From Prauserella halophila (lineage in GTDB: Bacteria > Actinomycetota > Actinomycetes > Mycobacteriales > Pseudonocardiaceae), in assembly GCF_024171895.1 (NCBI RefSeq), contig NZ_JAMTCQ010000010.1:248001-312000 (forward strand): a stretch of DNA of 64,000 bases, given 5' to 3'. Each line of letters begins with the position of its first letter. The first letter of the stretch is position 1. The translations under genes and the position numbers were made by a program. Below, piece by piece: positions 27,205 to 38,425 of the stretch. Below the pieces are notes generated by a model that saw nothing but the letters and a program-made list of their open reading frames with translations, ran no database searches and was not told the DNA's origin.

Positions 27205-28806
27205 TCAGCCCTGCGGTTCCTTGTCCGTGCGTTGAACCTCGCCGGACTTGAGCTTGCCGAGGAAGGTCTGGACTTCCTTCTTCACGATCGGCATCAGCAG
27301 GTAGAGGCCGATGATGTTGAACAGTGCCAGCGAGAACACGACCGCGTCGGCGAACGACAGCACACTGCCGAGCGTGAGCACGCAGCCTGCGACACCGGTC
27401 AGGCAGAACAGCACCTGGTAGATGCGCTCACCGATGCGCGACTTGCCGAACAGGTACGTCCATGCCTTCTGGCCGTAGTAGCCCCACGTGATCATCGTCG
27501 AGATCGCGAACAGCACGACGGCGACCGTCAGCACGTACGGGAACCAGGGCAACACGGTGCCGAACGCCTCGGACGTGATCGTCACGCCCTGCTCGTTGTC
27601 CGGCGCATCGCCGCCTGCGGCCACCGTCGCCTTGGTGTCGAGCCACATCTGCGGGCTGGCGATGACGATGGTCAGGGCGGTCATGGTGCAGACGACGACC
27701 GTGTCGATGAACGGTTCGAGGAGGGCGACGAAGCCTTCGGTGGCGGGGTTCTTCGTCTTGACCGCGGAGTGGGCGATCGGTGCGGAGCCGAGGCCCGCTT
27801 CGTTGGAGAACGCCGAACGCTGGAACCCGACGATCAAGGCGCCGATGGCACCGCCTGCGACACCTTCGCCGGTGAACGCACCGCTGACGATCTCACCGAC
27901 CGCGCCCGGCACCTGGCCGAGATTCATGACGATCACGAGCAGACATGCCGCGATGTAGACGAGGGCCATGGCCGGCACGAGCCTGCCGGTGACTGCGCCG
28001 ACGGACTTGATGCCGCCGATGATCACGGCGCCGATGATCAGCGCCAGGACGATGCCGAAGATCAGGGCGGAGCCGTCGCTGCCGAACAGGCCGCCGTCGC
28101 CACCGGTCACGTCGCGGACCTGCTGGAACGTCTGGTTGGCCTGGAACATGCTGCCGCCGGCGATGCCGAAGAACAGGATGCCGATGGCGGTCAGTACCGC
28201 GAGTACCTTGCCGAGGCCGGCGCCGAATGCGTTGGGGAACCGCTCCGGGATGCCCTTGCGCAGGTAGTACATCGGGCCGCCGGAGACGGTGCCGTCCGCA
28301 TGCTCCTCGCGGTACCTCACCCCGAGGGTGCACTCGACGAACTTGGTGCACATGCCGAGCAGGCCGGCGAAGATCATCCAGAAGGTGGCGCCGGCGCCGC
28401 CGATCGTCACGGCGACACCGACACCGGCGATGTTGCCGAGTCCGACGGTTCCGGACAGTGCCGAGGCCAGGGCTTGGAAGTGGTGGATCTCGCCCGGTTC
28501 GGACTTGTCCGTGAACTTGCCGCGCACGATCTGCGTGGCGAGCTTGAACTTACGGAACTGGATGAAGCCGAAGTAGACGGTGAAGACGGTGGCCGCGAGG
28601 ATCAGCCACGCCACGATCCACGGGAAGGAGATCCCGAACATGCTGATCTCGGCGAACACGAAGGCCGAGAAGCCGTCCGAGATCGGCGTGAAGATGTCGT
28701 TGATCCAGGTCTCGATCGAGGAGAGGAGCTCGCCCTCGGCAGCCAGGATGTGGGTGTCTCCCGACGTCGGCGGCGAGTTTGTGGAGACTGCGCTCGGTAC
28801 AGGCAT
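27205..28806 (-). CDS. Sodium:alanine/glycine symporter, AGCS family (paralog 2)
   Basis: 533 residues from ATG 28806, aligned almost throughout with paralog 1 (identical blocks such as QRSAFSNEAGLG and EPFIDTVVVCTM). Differences concentrate in the N-terminus, the loop before the late helices (a longer GGDAPDNEQGVTI) and the tail. A TTG at 28839 would add 11 residues, but the ATG matches the paralog start. A probable tandem duplication with possible change in substrate preference or regulation. Confidence 0.93.
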   Translation of the reverse strand: MPVPSAVSTNSPPTSGDTHILAAEGELLSSIETWINDIFTPISDGFSAFVFAEISMFGISFPWIVAWLILAATVFTVYFGFIQFRKFKLATQIVRGKFTDKSEPGEIHHFQALASALSGTVGLGNIAGVGVAVTIGGAGATFWMIFAGLLGMCTKFVECTLGVRYREEHADGTVSGGPMYYLRKGIPERFPNAFGAGLGKVLAVLTAIGILFFGIAGGSMFQANQTFQQVRDVTGGDGGLFGSDGSALIFGIVLALIIGAVIIGGIKSVGAVTGRLVPAMALVYIAACLLVIVMNLGQVPGAVGEIVSGAFTGEGVAGGAIGALIVGFQRSAFSNEAGLGSAPIAHSAVKTKNPATEGFVALLEPFIDTVVVCTMTALTIVIASPQMWLDTKATVAAGGDAPDNEQGVTITSEAFGTVLPWFPYVLTVAVVLFAISTMITWGYYGQKAWTYLFGKSRIGERIYQVLFCLTGVAGCVLTLGSVLSFADAVVFSLALFNIIGLYLLMPIVKKEVQTFLGKLKSGEVQRTDKEPQG

Positions 28807-28995
28807 GACGTAGAGGTTGGCCCGTACGGTCTCTGTCAAACAAGACTTTCGACTGCTTTTGTTACGCCGAGTTGTGACGACACGCGGCGTAGATGTGTGC
28901 TAATGGGGCAAACCCGCTGAACCGGACACGACCTGCGACGCCCTGCCACTCACGGCAATCTTTCCGCGGTGGGCGGCGTCGGGGTGGGCAGTCAT

Positions 28996-29048
28996 GCCCC
29001 CAAGGGCACCTTCGGGGCGCTCAACGCCCCGAAGGTGCCCTTCGGGGC
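28996..29048. repeat. Intergenic double stem-loop repeat, copy B
   Basis: Two hairpins with spacer GCTCAAC, same orientation as copy A. Unlike the other copies it lies between divergent genes, not behind a stop codon. Confidence 0.85.
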
Positions 29049-29176
29049 AACACCGCTGGCCCGACGCGTTCGCCTTGCCGGCGTGTCACAGGTCGGCTGG
29101 CCCGTAGTCGACGCGTCCGGTACTCACCACGGTGAGGAGTACGCACCGCGTGGCCTGCGCGGATCGTCCCGCTAGA

Positions 29177-29197
29177 ATTGAGCGGAACAGACTCAAG
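29177..29197. promoter_or_regulatory. HAIR operator (HspR site) of clpB
   Basis: ATTGAGC-N7-ACTCAAG, the same pattern as HAIR 1 of dnaK, overlapping the SigH-like -35 box. Confidence 0.8.
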
Positions 29198-29209
29198 TTT
29201 TCTGACGTT
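29184..29209 (+). promoter_or_regulatory. SigH/SigR-like promoter of clpB
   Basis: GGAAC (29184-29188), 18 bases, then GTT (29207-29209). The -35 box is inside the HAIR spacer, so HspR would compete with the stress sigma factor. Confidence 0.6.
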
Positions 29210-29288
29210 GGACTGTATGAGAGCGCTCGAGCTGCGAGGCTGTGGCCGACGGCGCTGTGGCTGATACCGACGATCCAGAGGTGAGGGG

Positions 29289-31895
<2,607 letters not shown>

Positions 31896-31968
31896 CCGGC
31901 CGGATCCGTTTGCGTTCCGTCCGGCCTGCCTCTTCGGTGTGGCGGGCCGGGCGGGATACGCTGCTCGC

Positions 31969-32727
31969 GTGGGTATTCCGGCGTGGATCTGGTTCGTCGT
32001 CGCGGCCATCGCCGCCGTGGCGGGTCTCGCTCTGCTGATGACCGATCGCGCGCGCGAAAGCTCCCGCAACCGGGAACGCGCGCGCTGGGCCGAGCTGCGC
32101 GGCTGGCAGTACGTCGACGAGGACGAGGAGCTGCCGCGCGAGTGGTCGGGCGGCGCGATCGGCTACTTCGGTGCCGAATCCGCGGTGAACGTGGTCGCGG
32201 GCTCGACCTTCACTTCCGACGGCAGGCGTCCGGTGTTCGTGTTCGACGTCGTCGCCGACGGCGTCATCCCGTCGGTGATCGTGGCCGTGCGCTGCAACCG
32301 CGTGCAGCCGGTGCTGCTCGAACTGTGGCTGGCGAGCGTGCCGTTCCAGCGCACGGAGATGCCGGAGCTGCTCGGCCCGGTCGGCCAGCGGTACGCGTTC
32401 GCCGACGAGGTGGCCGCGGGTCGGGCACTCGTCACGCAGGAGCTCGTCGAGGCGGCCGATGCGCTCGGCGGGGACGTCGGTGTGGCGTGGTTCGAGCGCG
32501 AATGGGTGCTGGCGAGTCTCGCGCCCAATGTCGGCCCGTCGCGGCTCGAGCGGCTGCTGCGCGACCTCGGCGAGATCGCCGACATCATCGACCCGTCCGA
32601 GGAGGCGATGGAGGAGCGATACGTGCCTGCGCAGGCACCCGTCGCCGAACCGCCCGCCCCGGATCCGTCCGACCCCGAGGTCGACGAGCCCGGCGTGAAC
32701 GCTCCGGGAGAGGGTGTCAACCGCTGA
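31969..32727 (+). CDS. Conserved membrane-anchored hypothetical protein (Rv0383c-position)
   Basis: 252 residues. One N-terminal membrane helix ([18 protein letters not shown]), then a cytoplasmic domain of about 190 residues with [23 protein letters not shown] and a Pro/Asp-rich tail. No catalytic motif seen. The clpB-hypothetical-pyrE order resembles Rv0384c-Rv0383c-Rv0382c. GTG start; overlaps the SDR start by one base (TGATG). Confidence 0.78.
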   Translation: MGIPAWIWFVVAAIAAVAGLALLMTDRARESSRNRERARWAELRGWQYVDEDEELPREWSGGAIGYFGAESAVNVVAGSTFTSDGRRPVFVFDVVADGVIPSVIVAVRCNRVQPVLLELWLASVPFQRTEMPELLGPVGQRYAFADEVAAGRALVTQELVEAADALGGDVGVAWFEREWVLASLAPNVGPSRLERLLRDLGEIADIIDPSEEAMEERYVPAQAPVAEPPAPDPSDPEVDEPGVNAPGEGVNR

Positions 32728-33491
32728 TGCCGACCGCCGTCATCACCGGTGCCACGTCCGGCATCGGTGCCGCATTCGCGCGGGAACTCGCCGGTGAGCG
32801 TTACGACCTCGTGCTCGTTGCACGGGACGAGACGCGGCTGCGCACCCGCGCGGACGCGCTCGTGGAAAGCTACGGCGTGTCCGTCGACGTCCTGCCGGCC
32901 GACCTGGCCACCGCCGAGGGACGCGAGGCCGTCGAACAGCGACTGGCAGGCGGGGTCGACCTGCTCGTCAACAACGCGGGGCTCGGTCTGGCCGGCGAGT
33001 TCTGGACAGCCTCGCCCGAGGAACTGCAGCACCAGCTGGACGTCAACGTCACGGCGGTGCTGCACCTGACGCGCGCAGCCGTCCCGGCGATGCGCGAAGC
33101 GGGCGGCGGCGACATCGTCAACGTATCCAGCGTGGCGGGTTTCTTCTCCGGTCGCGGTTCGACGTACACGGCCAGCAAGGCGTGGGTGACGTCGTTCTCG
33201 GACGGACTCGCGGCGGCGTTGCAGGGGTCGGGTGTGCGCGTGATGGCGCTGTGCCCCGGGTTCACCCGCACCGAGTTCCACGACCGCGCGAGGCTGGAGA
33301 AGTCCGGTCCGAAGCGGATCTGGCTGGAGGCCGACGTCGTCGTGCGCGAGGCGCTCTCGGATCTGCGACGAGGCAAGGCCGTGTCGATTCCGGGTGGGCA
33401 GTACAAGTTCGCGGTGGCGGTCGGGAAGCTGTTGCCGCGCGGGCTGATCCGGCGCATCGGCGGGCGGTTCGCGGGCCGCGGCCGCACCTGA
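32727..33491 (+). CDS. Short-chain dehydrogenase/reductase
   Basis: 254 residues. Cofactor motif [12 protein letters not shown] (NADP-type with Arg shortly after in LVARDETRL), NNAG, catalytic Ser and YxxxK in NVSSVAGF and [10 protein letters not shown]. The fold is complete. Substrate unknown; C-terminal basic region resembles DltE/YqjQ-like SDRs. Co-transcribed with the upstream hypothetical gene. Confidence 0.93.
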   Translation: MPTAVITGATSGIGAAFARELAGERYDLVLVARDETRLRTRADALVESYGVSVDVLPADLATAEGREAVEQRLAGGVDLLVNNAGLGLAGEFWTASPEELQHQLDVNVTAVLHLTRAAVPAMREAGGGDIVNVSSVAGFFSGRGSTYTASKAWVTSFSDGLAAALQGSGVRVMALCPGFTRTEFHDRARLEKSGPKRIWLEADVVVREALSDLRRGKAVSIPGGQYKFAVAVGKLLPRGLIRRIGGRFAGRGRT

Positions 33492-33591
33492 ACCGCGGCC
33501 GCCGCACTGCGGATTCCCGGCAGGCGGCGGGTGTCACGTCCGGCGCGGGCCGCGGCCGGTTCCGCAACGCATGCATGCCAGACTGCGAGCC

Positions 33592-34161
33592 GTGGCGATA
33601 CCCTCGTTGGACCAAGCGGCGAAGAGCGAACTGGCCAGGCTCGTCACCGAGCTGTGCGTGGTGCACGGCAAGGTGACCCTGTCCTCGGGCAAGGAGGCCG
33701 ACTACTACGTCGACCTGCGCAGAGCCACTCTCCACCATGCGGCGGCACCGCTCATGGGCACGTTGCTGCGGCAGGTCACGGCGGACTGGAACTACGTCGC
33801 GGTGGGCGGGCTGACGCTGGGCGCGGACCCCGTGGCGACGTCGATGCTGCACTCGGCCGCGGCCGACGGCATGGTCCTCGACGCGTTCGTCGTGCGCAAG
33901 AACCTCAAGGAACACGGGATGCAGCGCCGGATCGAGGGTCTCGAAGTCGCGGGGCAGCGAGTGCTGGCCGTCGAGGACACGTCGACGACCGGCGGCAGCG
34001 TCCTGACGGCCGTCGAAGCGCTGAACGAGGCGGGCGCGACCGTCGTCGGCGTGGCAACCGTCGTCGACCGTGGCACCGGCGCCCGTGAGGCCATCGAGGA
34101 GGCGGGCCTCGCGTACCGCTACCTCCTCGACCTCGACGACCTCGGCCTGTCCCGCACCTGA
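33592..34161 (+). CDS. pyrE: Orotate phosphoribosyltransferase
   Basis: 189 residues from GTG 33592 (ATG 33571 also possible). PRPP-binding loop VLAVEDTSTTGGSVLTAVEAL, catalytic loop region VVRKNLKEHGMQRRIEG, and N-terminal KVTLSSGKEADYYVDLR. Makes OMP from orotate in pyrimidine synthesis. It lies 100 bases after the SDR, in the same direction, and is followed by double stem-loop copy C. Confidence 0.95.
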   Translation: MAIPSLDQAAKSELARLVTELCVVHGKVTLSSGKEADYYVDLRRATLHHAAAPLMGTLLRQVTADWNYVAVGGLTLGADPVATSMLHSAAADGMVLDAFVVRKNLKEHGMQRRIEGLEVAGQRVLAVEDTSTTGGSVLTAVEALNEAGATVVGVATVVDRGTGAREAIEEAGLAYRYLLDLDDLGLSRT

Positions 34162-34201
34162 CCCCCACGACCGAGCGACCCCCGAACAGCTCAGCGCGCG
34201 A

Positions 34202-34258
34202 GTGCCCCGAAGGGCACCTTGGGGGCGTTGAGTGCCCCGAAGGTGCCCTTCGGGGCAC
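34202..34258. repeat. Intergenic double stem-loop repeat, copy C
   Basis: Two hairpins with GTTGAGT spacer, opposite orientation to copies A and B. It begins 41 bases after the pyrE stop. The rest of 34162-34481 holds only the likely promoter of the DUF2784 gene (TATGTT near 34426). Confidence 0.85.
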
Positions 34259-34481
34259 ATCCGACCCGAACGGGTTCCTCACGCAACGGATGCGCCCGGT
34301 TCCGCCTATCAGGCGAGTGCTGCGGCGGCTTCCCGGGAAGCGAATCGGGTATCGGAACCATAACGGCGGAGGCGAAACGCGCCCCTCCAGGGTTTTCCCG
34401 GACGCGGAATGCCTCCCCGGCACGCTATGTTGGCCGGAGTAGTAGGGGGTTGTCGCCGGTCGCCGGGGCAGGTGGGGTTCG

Positions 34482-34871
34482 ATGCTATGGCTGTTGACCG
34501 TTGTGGTCACCGTCGTGCATTTCCTCGCGCTCGCCTATATCGGCCTCGGCGGTTTTCTGGCGTGGATCTGGCCGAAGTCGGTTTTCGTGCACGTGCTGTT
34601 CGCGGCGTGGGGTGTCGCGGTGAACGTGTTCCCGCTCCCCTGTCCGTTGACCGTTGTCGAGGACTTCCTGCGTGAGCAGCGCGGGCTCGGCTCACTGCCC
34701 GGCGGATTCAACGAGTACTACATCTACGGCACGCTGATTCCGCATTCGATGTTGTCGTTCGTGGCAGTCGCGGCGTTGCTGCTGGTCATAGGGTCGTATG
34801 TGGGCGTGTATGTGCTGTGGCGGAACCGGTGGCATCAGCCCGGCACCGGCCACTCGATCCGGCTGGGGTGA
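34482..34871 (+). CDS. DUF2784-family membrane protein
   Basis: 129 residues, three to four membrane helices. Family features: an HFLALAYIGLGGFLAW start and the CPLTVVEDFLREQRG..GGFNEYYI motif. Function unknown. ATG 34482 is preceded by a purine-rich GGTGGGG. Confidence 0.82.
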   Translation: MLWLLTVVVTVVHFLALAYIGLGGFLAWIWPKSVFVHVLFAAWGVAVNVFPLPCPLTVVEDFLREQRGLGSLPGGFNEYYIYGTLIPHSMLSFVAVAALLLVIGSYVGVYVLWRNRWHQPGTGHSIRLG

Positions 34872-34942
34872 GGAGAGCGGCCGGCCTGCCCGCGTAGCGG
34901 TGCGGGTGCCTCGCCGGTGCGCCGAACCGGGAGAATGGCCGC

Positions 34943-35614
34943 GTGACGTCTGACGAGCCAGGTGCCGATGAGGCCGGTCCGACCGAGTGGGGTGCGAATC
35001 CCGAGGTGGGAGTGGGCCCGTGGGAGGGGCCGTGGCCCAATGACGAGCGCTACGACCCGGAACTGCTCGCCGAGGGCGACCGGCGCAACGTCGTCGACGC
35101 CTATCGGTACTGGCGGCGCGAGGCGATCGTCGCCGACATGGACCTGCGGCGGCACCCGTTCCACGTCGCGATCGAGAACTGGCAGCACGACCACAACATC
35201 GGCACGGTGGTGCGGACGGCCAACGCGTTCGCCGCCGCTGCCGTGCACATCGTCGGCAAGCGCCGCTGGAACCGCCGCGGCGCGATGGTGACCGACCGGT
35301 ACCAGCACCTCCACCATCACCCCACGGTCGACGGGCTGGTCGACTTCGCAGCCGCGCGGGCGCTGCCGATCGTCGCGGTCGACAACACGCCGGGTGCCGA
35401 GCCGCTCGAGACTGCCGACATGCCGCGCGAGTGCGTGCTGCTGTTCGGCCAGGAGGGGCCCGGGTTGTCGAAGGAGGCGAAGGACGCGGCGGCCCTGGTC
35501 GTGTCGATCGCGCAGTTCGGTACGACGCGGTCGATCAATGCGGGTGTCGCCGCCGGTGTCGTCATGCACACGTGGGTGCGGCAGCACGCCGACGTCGCCG
35601 ACGCGTGGGGCTGA
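34943..35614 (+). CDS. TrmH/SpoU-family RNA 2'-O-methyltransferase
   Basis: 223 residues. SPOUT-fold motifs: NIGTVVRTANAFA (motif 1), LLFGQEGPGLSKEA (motif 2) and SIAQFGTTRSINAGVAAGVVM (motif 3), which form the SAM-binding knot. N-terminal extension of about 60 acidic residues. Probably methylates a ribose in tRNA or rRNA; the target is not decidable. Same position relative to pyrE as Rv0380c in M. tuberculosis. GTG start. Confidence 0.9.
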   Translation: MTSDEPGADEAGPTEWGANPEVGVGPWEGPWPNDERYDPELLAEGDRRNVVDAYRYWRREAIVADMDLRRHPFHVAIENWQHDHNIGTVVRTANAFAAAAVHIVGKRRWNRRGAMVTDRYQHLHHHPTVDGLVDFAAARALPIVAVDNTPGAEPLETADMPRECVLLFGQEGPGLSKEAKDAAALVVSIAQFGTTRSINAGVAAGVVMHTWVRQHADVADAWG

Positions 35615-35617
35615 CGG

Positions 35618-35689
35618 CTACTCGGTCACTACGGTCGTTCGCACCCGGACCGGGGTGGACAGGCTGTTGGCGACAAAACACTCGCGATG
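35618..35689 (-). pseudogene. 3' remnant of an OsmC-like gene
   Basis: On the minus strand, 23 codons end at TAG (35618-35620) and read HRECFVANSLSTPVRV then RTTVVTE. The HxxCFIANSL block with its redox Cys is the hallmark C-terminal motif of OsmC/Ohr proteins. Upstream the frame stays open but loses family likeness. Convergent to the methyltransferase, four bases away. Confidence 0.55.
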
Positions 35690-36040
35690 TGGTCGCCCAG
35701 TAACGCCGGGTCGGCGCTCAGGCTCGCGGGAGCTGCGGCGGGCGGCGTGGTTGCGCGAGTGGGAGCGGATGCCCTCGGCTGTCGAACCCGACCAGCGCAG
35801 GTGTGTTGCGTATTCGGTCGTGGGCGAGACCGTAGGGGCGCGACGTTTCGGCGCATGCCGAAATGTGGCGACGTGGTCGAGACCTGCTTCGCCGGGAGTG
35901 GGGAGTCACCGCCTGAGCCGCCGTGGCCGGATCCGGCGGAACGCACCGGGAAAACCCGCTCCTGCGGTCGATCTCGAGTCGAGCACCGCGGACTCCGGCA
36001 GGAATCAGGACCGTCACGATGTCCGATGAGGACTGTTTCC

Positions 36041-36099
36041 GGTGCAGAACACGCGGGTTTGAGTGCAGAACACGGCGTGCCGAGTGCAGGACATGCGCG
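36041..36099 (+). repeat. Dispersed repeat GTGCAGAACACG, three tandem copies
   Basis: Units of about 20 bases: GGTGCAGAACACGCGGGTTT, GAGTGCAGAACACGGCGTGC and CGAGTGCAGGACATGCGCG. They run right up to the stop codon of the molybdopterin oxidoreductase gene. Confidence 0.8.
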
Positions 36100-38343
36100 T
36101 CAGGGTTTCGTCAGGGTGACCGGGATTCCGCCCAGTGCGGCGGTTCCCGTGGGCACGTCGAGGGCGAGGTCGTCGGTGAGCACGTTGGCGTTGGCGCCGC
36201 TGTGCTGCGTCGCGACGGTGGTCCGCACGCCCGCCACGTCGTGTCCCCAGCCGTGCGGAATGCTGACGACACCGGGCCGCACCGCGTCGGTGATCTCCAC
36301 GGGGACGTCGATCGACCCCGTGCGGGCGGTGACCGTCACCGGGTCGCCGTCGGCCAGGTCCAGTCCGTTCGCATCGTCGGGGTGCAGTTGCGCCGTGCAC
36401 CGGTTGCTGCCGCGTACGAGCGGTTCGAGGTTGTGCATCCACGAGTTGTTCGAGCTCAGCTGCCGCCTGCCGATCAGGATCAGATCCGTCGTCCGGCCGG
36501 AAGCCCGCCCACCGGCGCCGTTCGACGCCGCACCGTTCGACGCCGCACTGTTCGACACCGCACCGTTCGACGCCGCACTGTTCGACCGCGACGACGACCA
36601 CCGCGCCAGCGAATCCGCCAGGCGCGGCATGTCCGACACGATCGCTTCCGGCGCGAGTTCGACCTTGCCGCTCTCGGTGGCCAGCACGTCGGGGACACGC
36701 GGCTGCATCGGGCCCAGGTCGACGCCGTGCGGGGCGGCTTCGAGGTCGGCGAGCGTCAGATCGAACGGCCCGGCGCGCAGCATCAGGTCGACGATCCGCT
36801 CCGGTCCGCGCCGGGACTCGTCCGCGGCGACGCCGTAGCGGTCCGCCAGGTCGGCGGCGAGCAGGTCGTCGAGCGCGTCGACGTCGGCGTCCGGCCCCTG
36901 ACCGGCGATGACGCCACTGAGCCGCAGCAGCGTCCGCCATTCCTGCGGGATGCCGGTGTCGAGCGTGGCCGGGGTCCAGTTCGCGACGCTGCGCACCGCG
37001 AGCTGGTACAGCGTCACGTCGTAGTGCGGCCGTTCGAGCGGGCTCGGCGCGGGCAGGACGACGTCGGCCCGGCTGGTGGTCTCGTTGCGGTAGATGTCGA
37101 TCGACACCATGAAGTCGAGGTCGGCCAGCGCGGCGTCGAGGCGGGCCGCGTTGGGCGCGCTCAGGCACGGGTTCCCCGCGATTGTGATGAGCGCACGCAC
37201 CTGCCCGTCACCGGGGGTTTCGATCTCGTCGGCCAGCGTCGCCACGGGCACCTCGCCGATGACCTCGGGCAGGCCGCGCACGCGGGTGTGGCGGCGTCCG
37301 GCGCGGAACGGCTTGCCCGGCGCCGTGTTCGCCTGCCCCGCGGCGGCGAGCGGGAACATCGCGCAGCCCTCGCGGTCGAGGTGCCCGGTGAGCACGTTCA
37401 GCACGTCCACGAGCCAGCTCGTCAGCGTGCCGAACTCCTGTGTCGTGGTGCCGATCCGGCCGTAGACCGCGGCCCGGTCGGCGGCTGCCAGCTCGCGGGC
37501 CAGCCGGCGGATGTCGGCGGCCGGGAGCCCCGTCGCCCCGGTGACCGCTTCCGGCGAGTAGTCCGTCGCGAGCTCGCGTATCTCGTCCACGCCGGTGACG
37601 TGCCTGGCAAGCGTGCCCAGCCGCACGAGGTCCTCGGCGAAGAGCGTGTGCACCATCGCCAGCAACAGCAGCGCGTCGGTGCCGGGGCGGATCGGGTGGT
37701 GCTCGTCGGCGAATTCGGCGGTCCGCGTGCGCCGCGGGTCGACGACCACGATCCGGCCGCCGCGTTCGCGGATCCCGCGCAGCCGTGACCGCACGTCACC
37801 GGCCGTCATCAGGCTCCCGTTGGACACGAGCGGGTTGGCGCCGAGTACGAGGAGGTGTTCGGTGCGGTCCAGGTCCGGTACGGGGATCGTCATCGCGCCG
37901 CCGAACAGGTATCCGGACGAGTAGTGCTTCGGGATCTGGTCGACGCTGCCCGCGGTGTAGACGTTCGTCGTGCGCAGCGCCTTGACGAGCGCGCGTAGGT
38001 ACACCGAGGCGGACACGTTGTGCGAAACGGGGTTGCCGACGTAGACGGCCACCGCGTCCCGGCCGTGGGCGTCGATGAGCCCGGGCAGCCGGGCGTCGAT
38101 CTCGGCGAACGCCTCGTCCCACGACGCCTCGACGAGCTCGCCGTCACGGCGGATCAACGGTGTGTGCAGCCGGTCCGGGTCGTGGTGCAGCGCGCCGAGG
38201 GAGGCGCCCTTCGGGCAGACGTAGCCCCGGGAGAACACGTCGTCGCGGTCACCGCGGACACCGGTGACGGCCGTGCCGTCCAGTGTCACCTCGAGTCCGC
38301 AGGTCGCCTCGCACAGCGGACACGTGACATACGCCGTTGTCAT
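36100..38343 (-). CDS. Molybdopterin-dependent oxidoreductase (formate dehydrogenase/nitrate reductase superfamily)
   Basis: 747 residues. A 4Fe-4S cluster motif at the N-terminus (Cys8, Cys11, Cys15, Cys43: CPLCEATC...YVCPKG). Bis-MGD binding segments include LVLGANPLVSNGSL, VVVDPRRTRTAEFADEH and the C-terminal molydopterin-binding domain (LILIGRRQLSSNNSWMHNL, HPDDANGLDLADGDPV). No Cys or Sec is evident in the loop that usually carries the Mo ligand (TAGSVDQIPKH), suggesting Ser/Asp/none; inference. A low-complexity NSAASNGA insert comes from a 15-bp repeat before the C-terminal domain. Substrate unknown; cytoplasmic (no Tat signal). Confidence 0.9.
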   Translation of the reverse strand: MTTAYVTCPLCEATCGLEVTLDGTAVTGVRGDRDDVFSRGYVCPKGASLGALHHDPDRLHTPLIRRDGELVEASWDEAFAEIDARLPGLIDAHGRDAVAVYVGNPVSHNVSASVYLRALVKALRTTNVYTAGSVDQIPKHYSSGYLFGGAMTIPVPDLDRTEHLLVLGANPLVSNGSLMTAGDVRSRLRGIRERGGRIVVVDPRRTRTAEFADEHHPIRPGTDALLLLAMVHTLFAEDLVRLGTLARHVTGVDEIRELATDYSPEAVTGATGLPAADIRRLARELAAADRAAVYGRIGTTTQEFGTLTSWLVDVLNVLTGHLDREGCAMFPLAAAGQANTAPGKPFRAGRRHTRVRGLPEVIGEVPVATLADEIETPGDGQVRALITIAGNPCLSAPNAARLDAALADLDFMVSIDIYRNETTSRADVVLPAPSPLERPHYDVTLYQLAVRSVANWTPATLDTGIPQEWRTLLRLSGVIAGQGPDADVDALDDLLAADLADRYGVAADESRRGPERIVDLMLRAGPFDLTLADLEAAPHGVDLGPMQPRVPDVLATESGKVELAPEAIVSDMPRLADSLARWSSSRSNSAASNGAVSNSAASNGAASNGAGGRASGRTTDLILIGRRQLSSNNSWMHNLEPLVRGSNRCTAQLHPDDANGLDLADGDPVTVTARTGSIDVPVEITDAVRPGVVSIPHGWGHDVAGVRTTVATQHSGANANVLTDDLALDVPTGTAALGGIPVTLTKP
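36521..36586 (-). repeat. 15-bp minisatellite inside the molybdopterin oxidoreductase gene
   Basis: Four full copies of TTCGACGCCGCACCG/ACTG and a partial fifth, in frame, encode alternating (S)NGAA/(S)NSAA pentapeptides in an interdomain linker. Confidence 0.9.
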
Positions 38344-38425
38344 CGCTCGATGGTGGCACCGGGCGCAGTCGGTTGTCGATGCTCACGAGTGCAGCGGCAG
38401 CGATGTGCGGCTGGCACACGGGCCT

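Larger units (their letters stand above)
28807..29288. other. Divergent control region between AGCS 2 and clpB
   Basis: 482 bases with no gene. It holds double stem-loop copy B and the clpB promoter with HAIR site. A TTGACA at 28832-28837 (minus strand) could be the -35 of the symporter gene. Confidence 0.6.
35615..36099. other. 485-base intergenic region with a gene tail and short repeats
   Basis: No complete gene. The left end carries an OsmC-like 3' tail, the right end three copies of the GTGCAGAACACG repeat. The middle is unremarkable GC-rich sequence. Confidence 0.6.

Noticed and set aside
32727-33491. Calling the SDR after the Rv0383c-like gene a pyrimidine-pathway enzyme because of pyrE
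   Set aside because: Only SDR motifs are present; the neighbouring pyrE has its own start region 100 bases away, so no pathway link is supported.
36521-36586. CRISPR-like array at the 15-bp repeats
   Set aside because: Units are directly adjacent without spacers and keep the reading frame of the molybdopterin enzyme; no cas genes.
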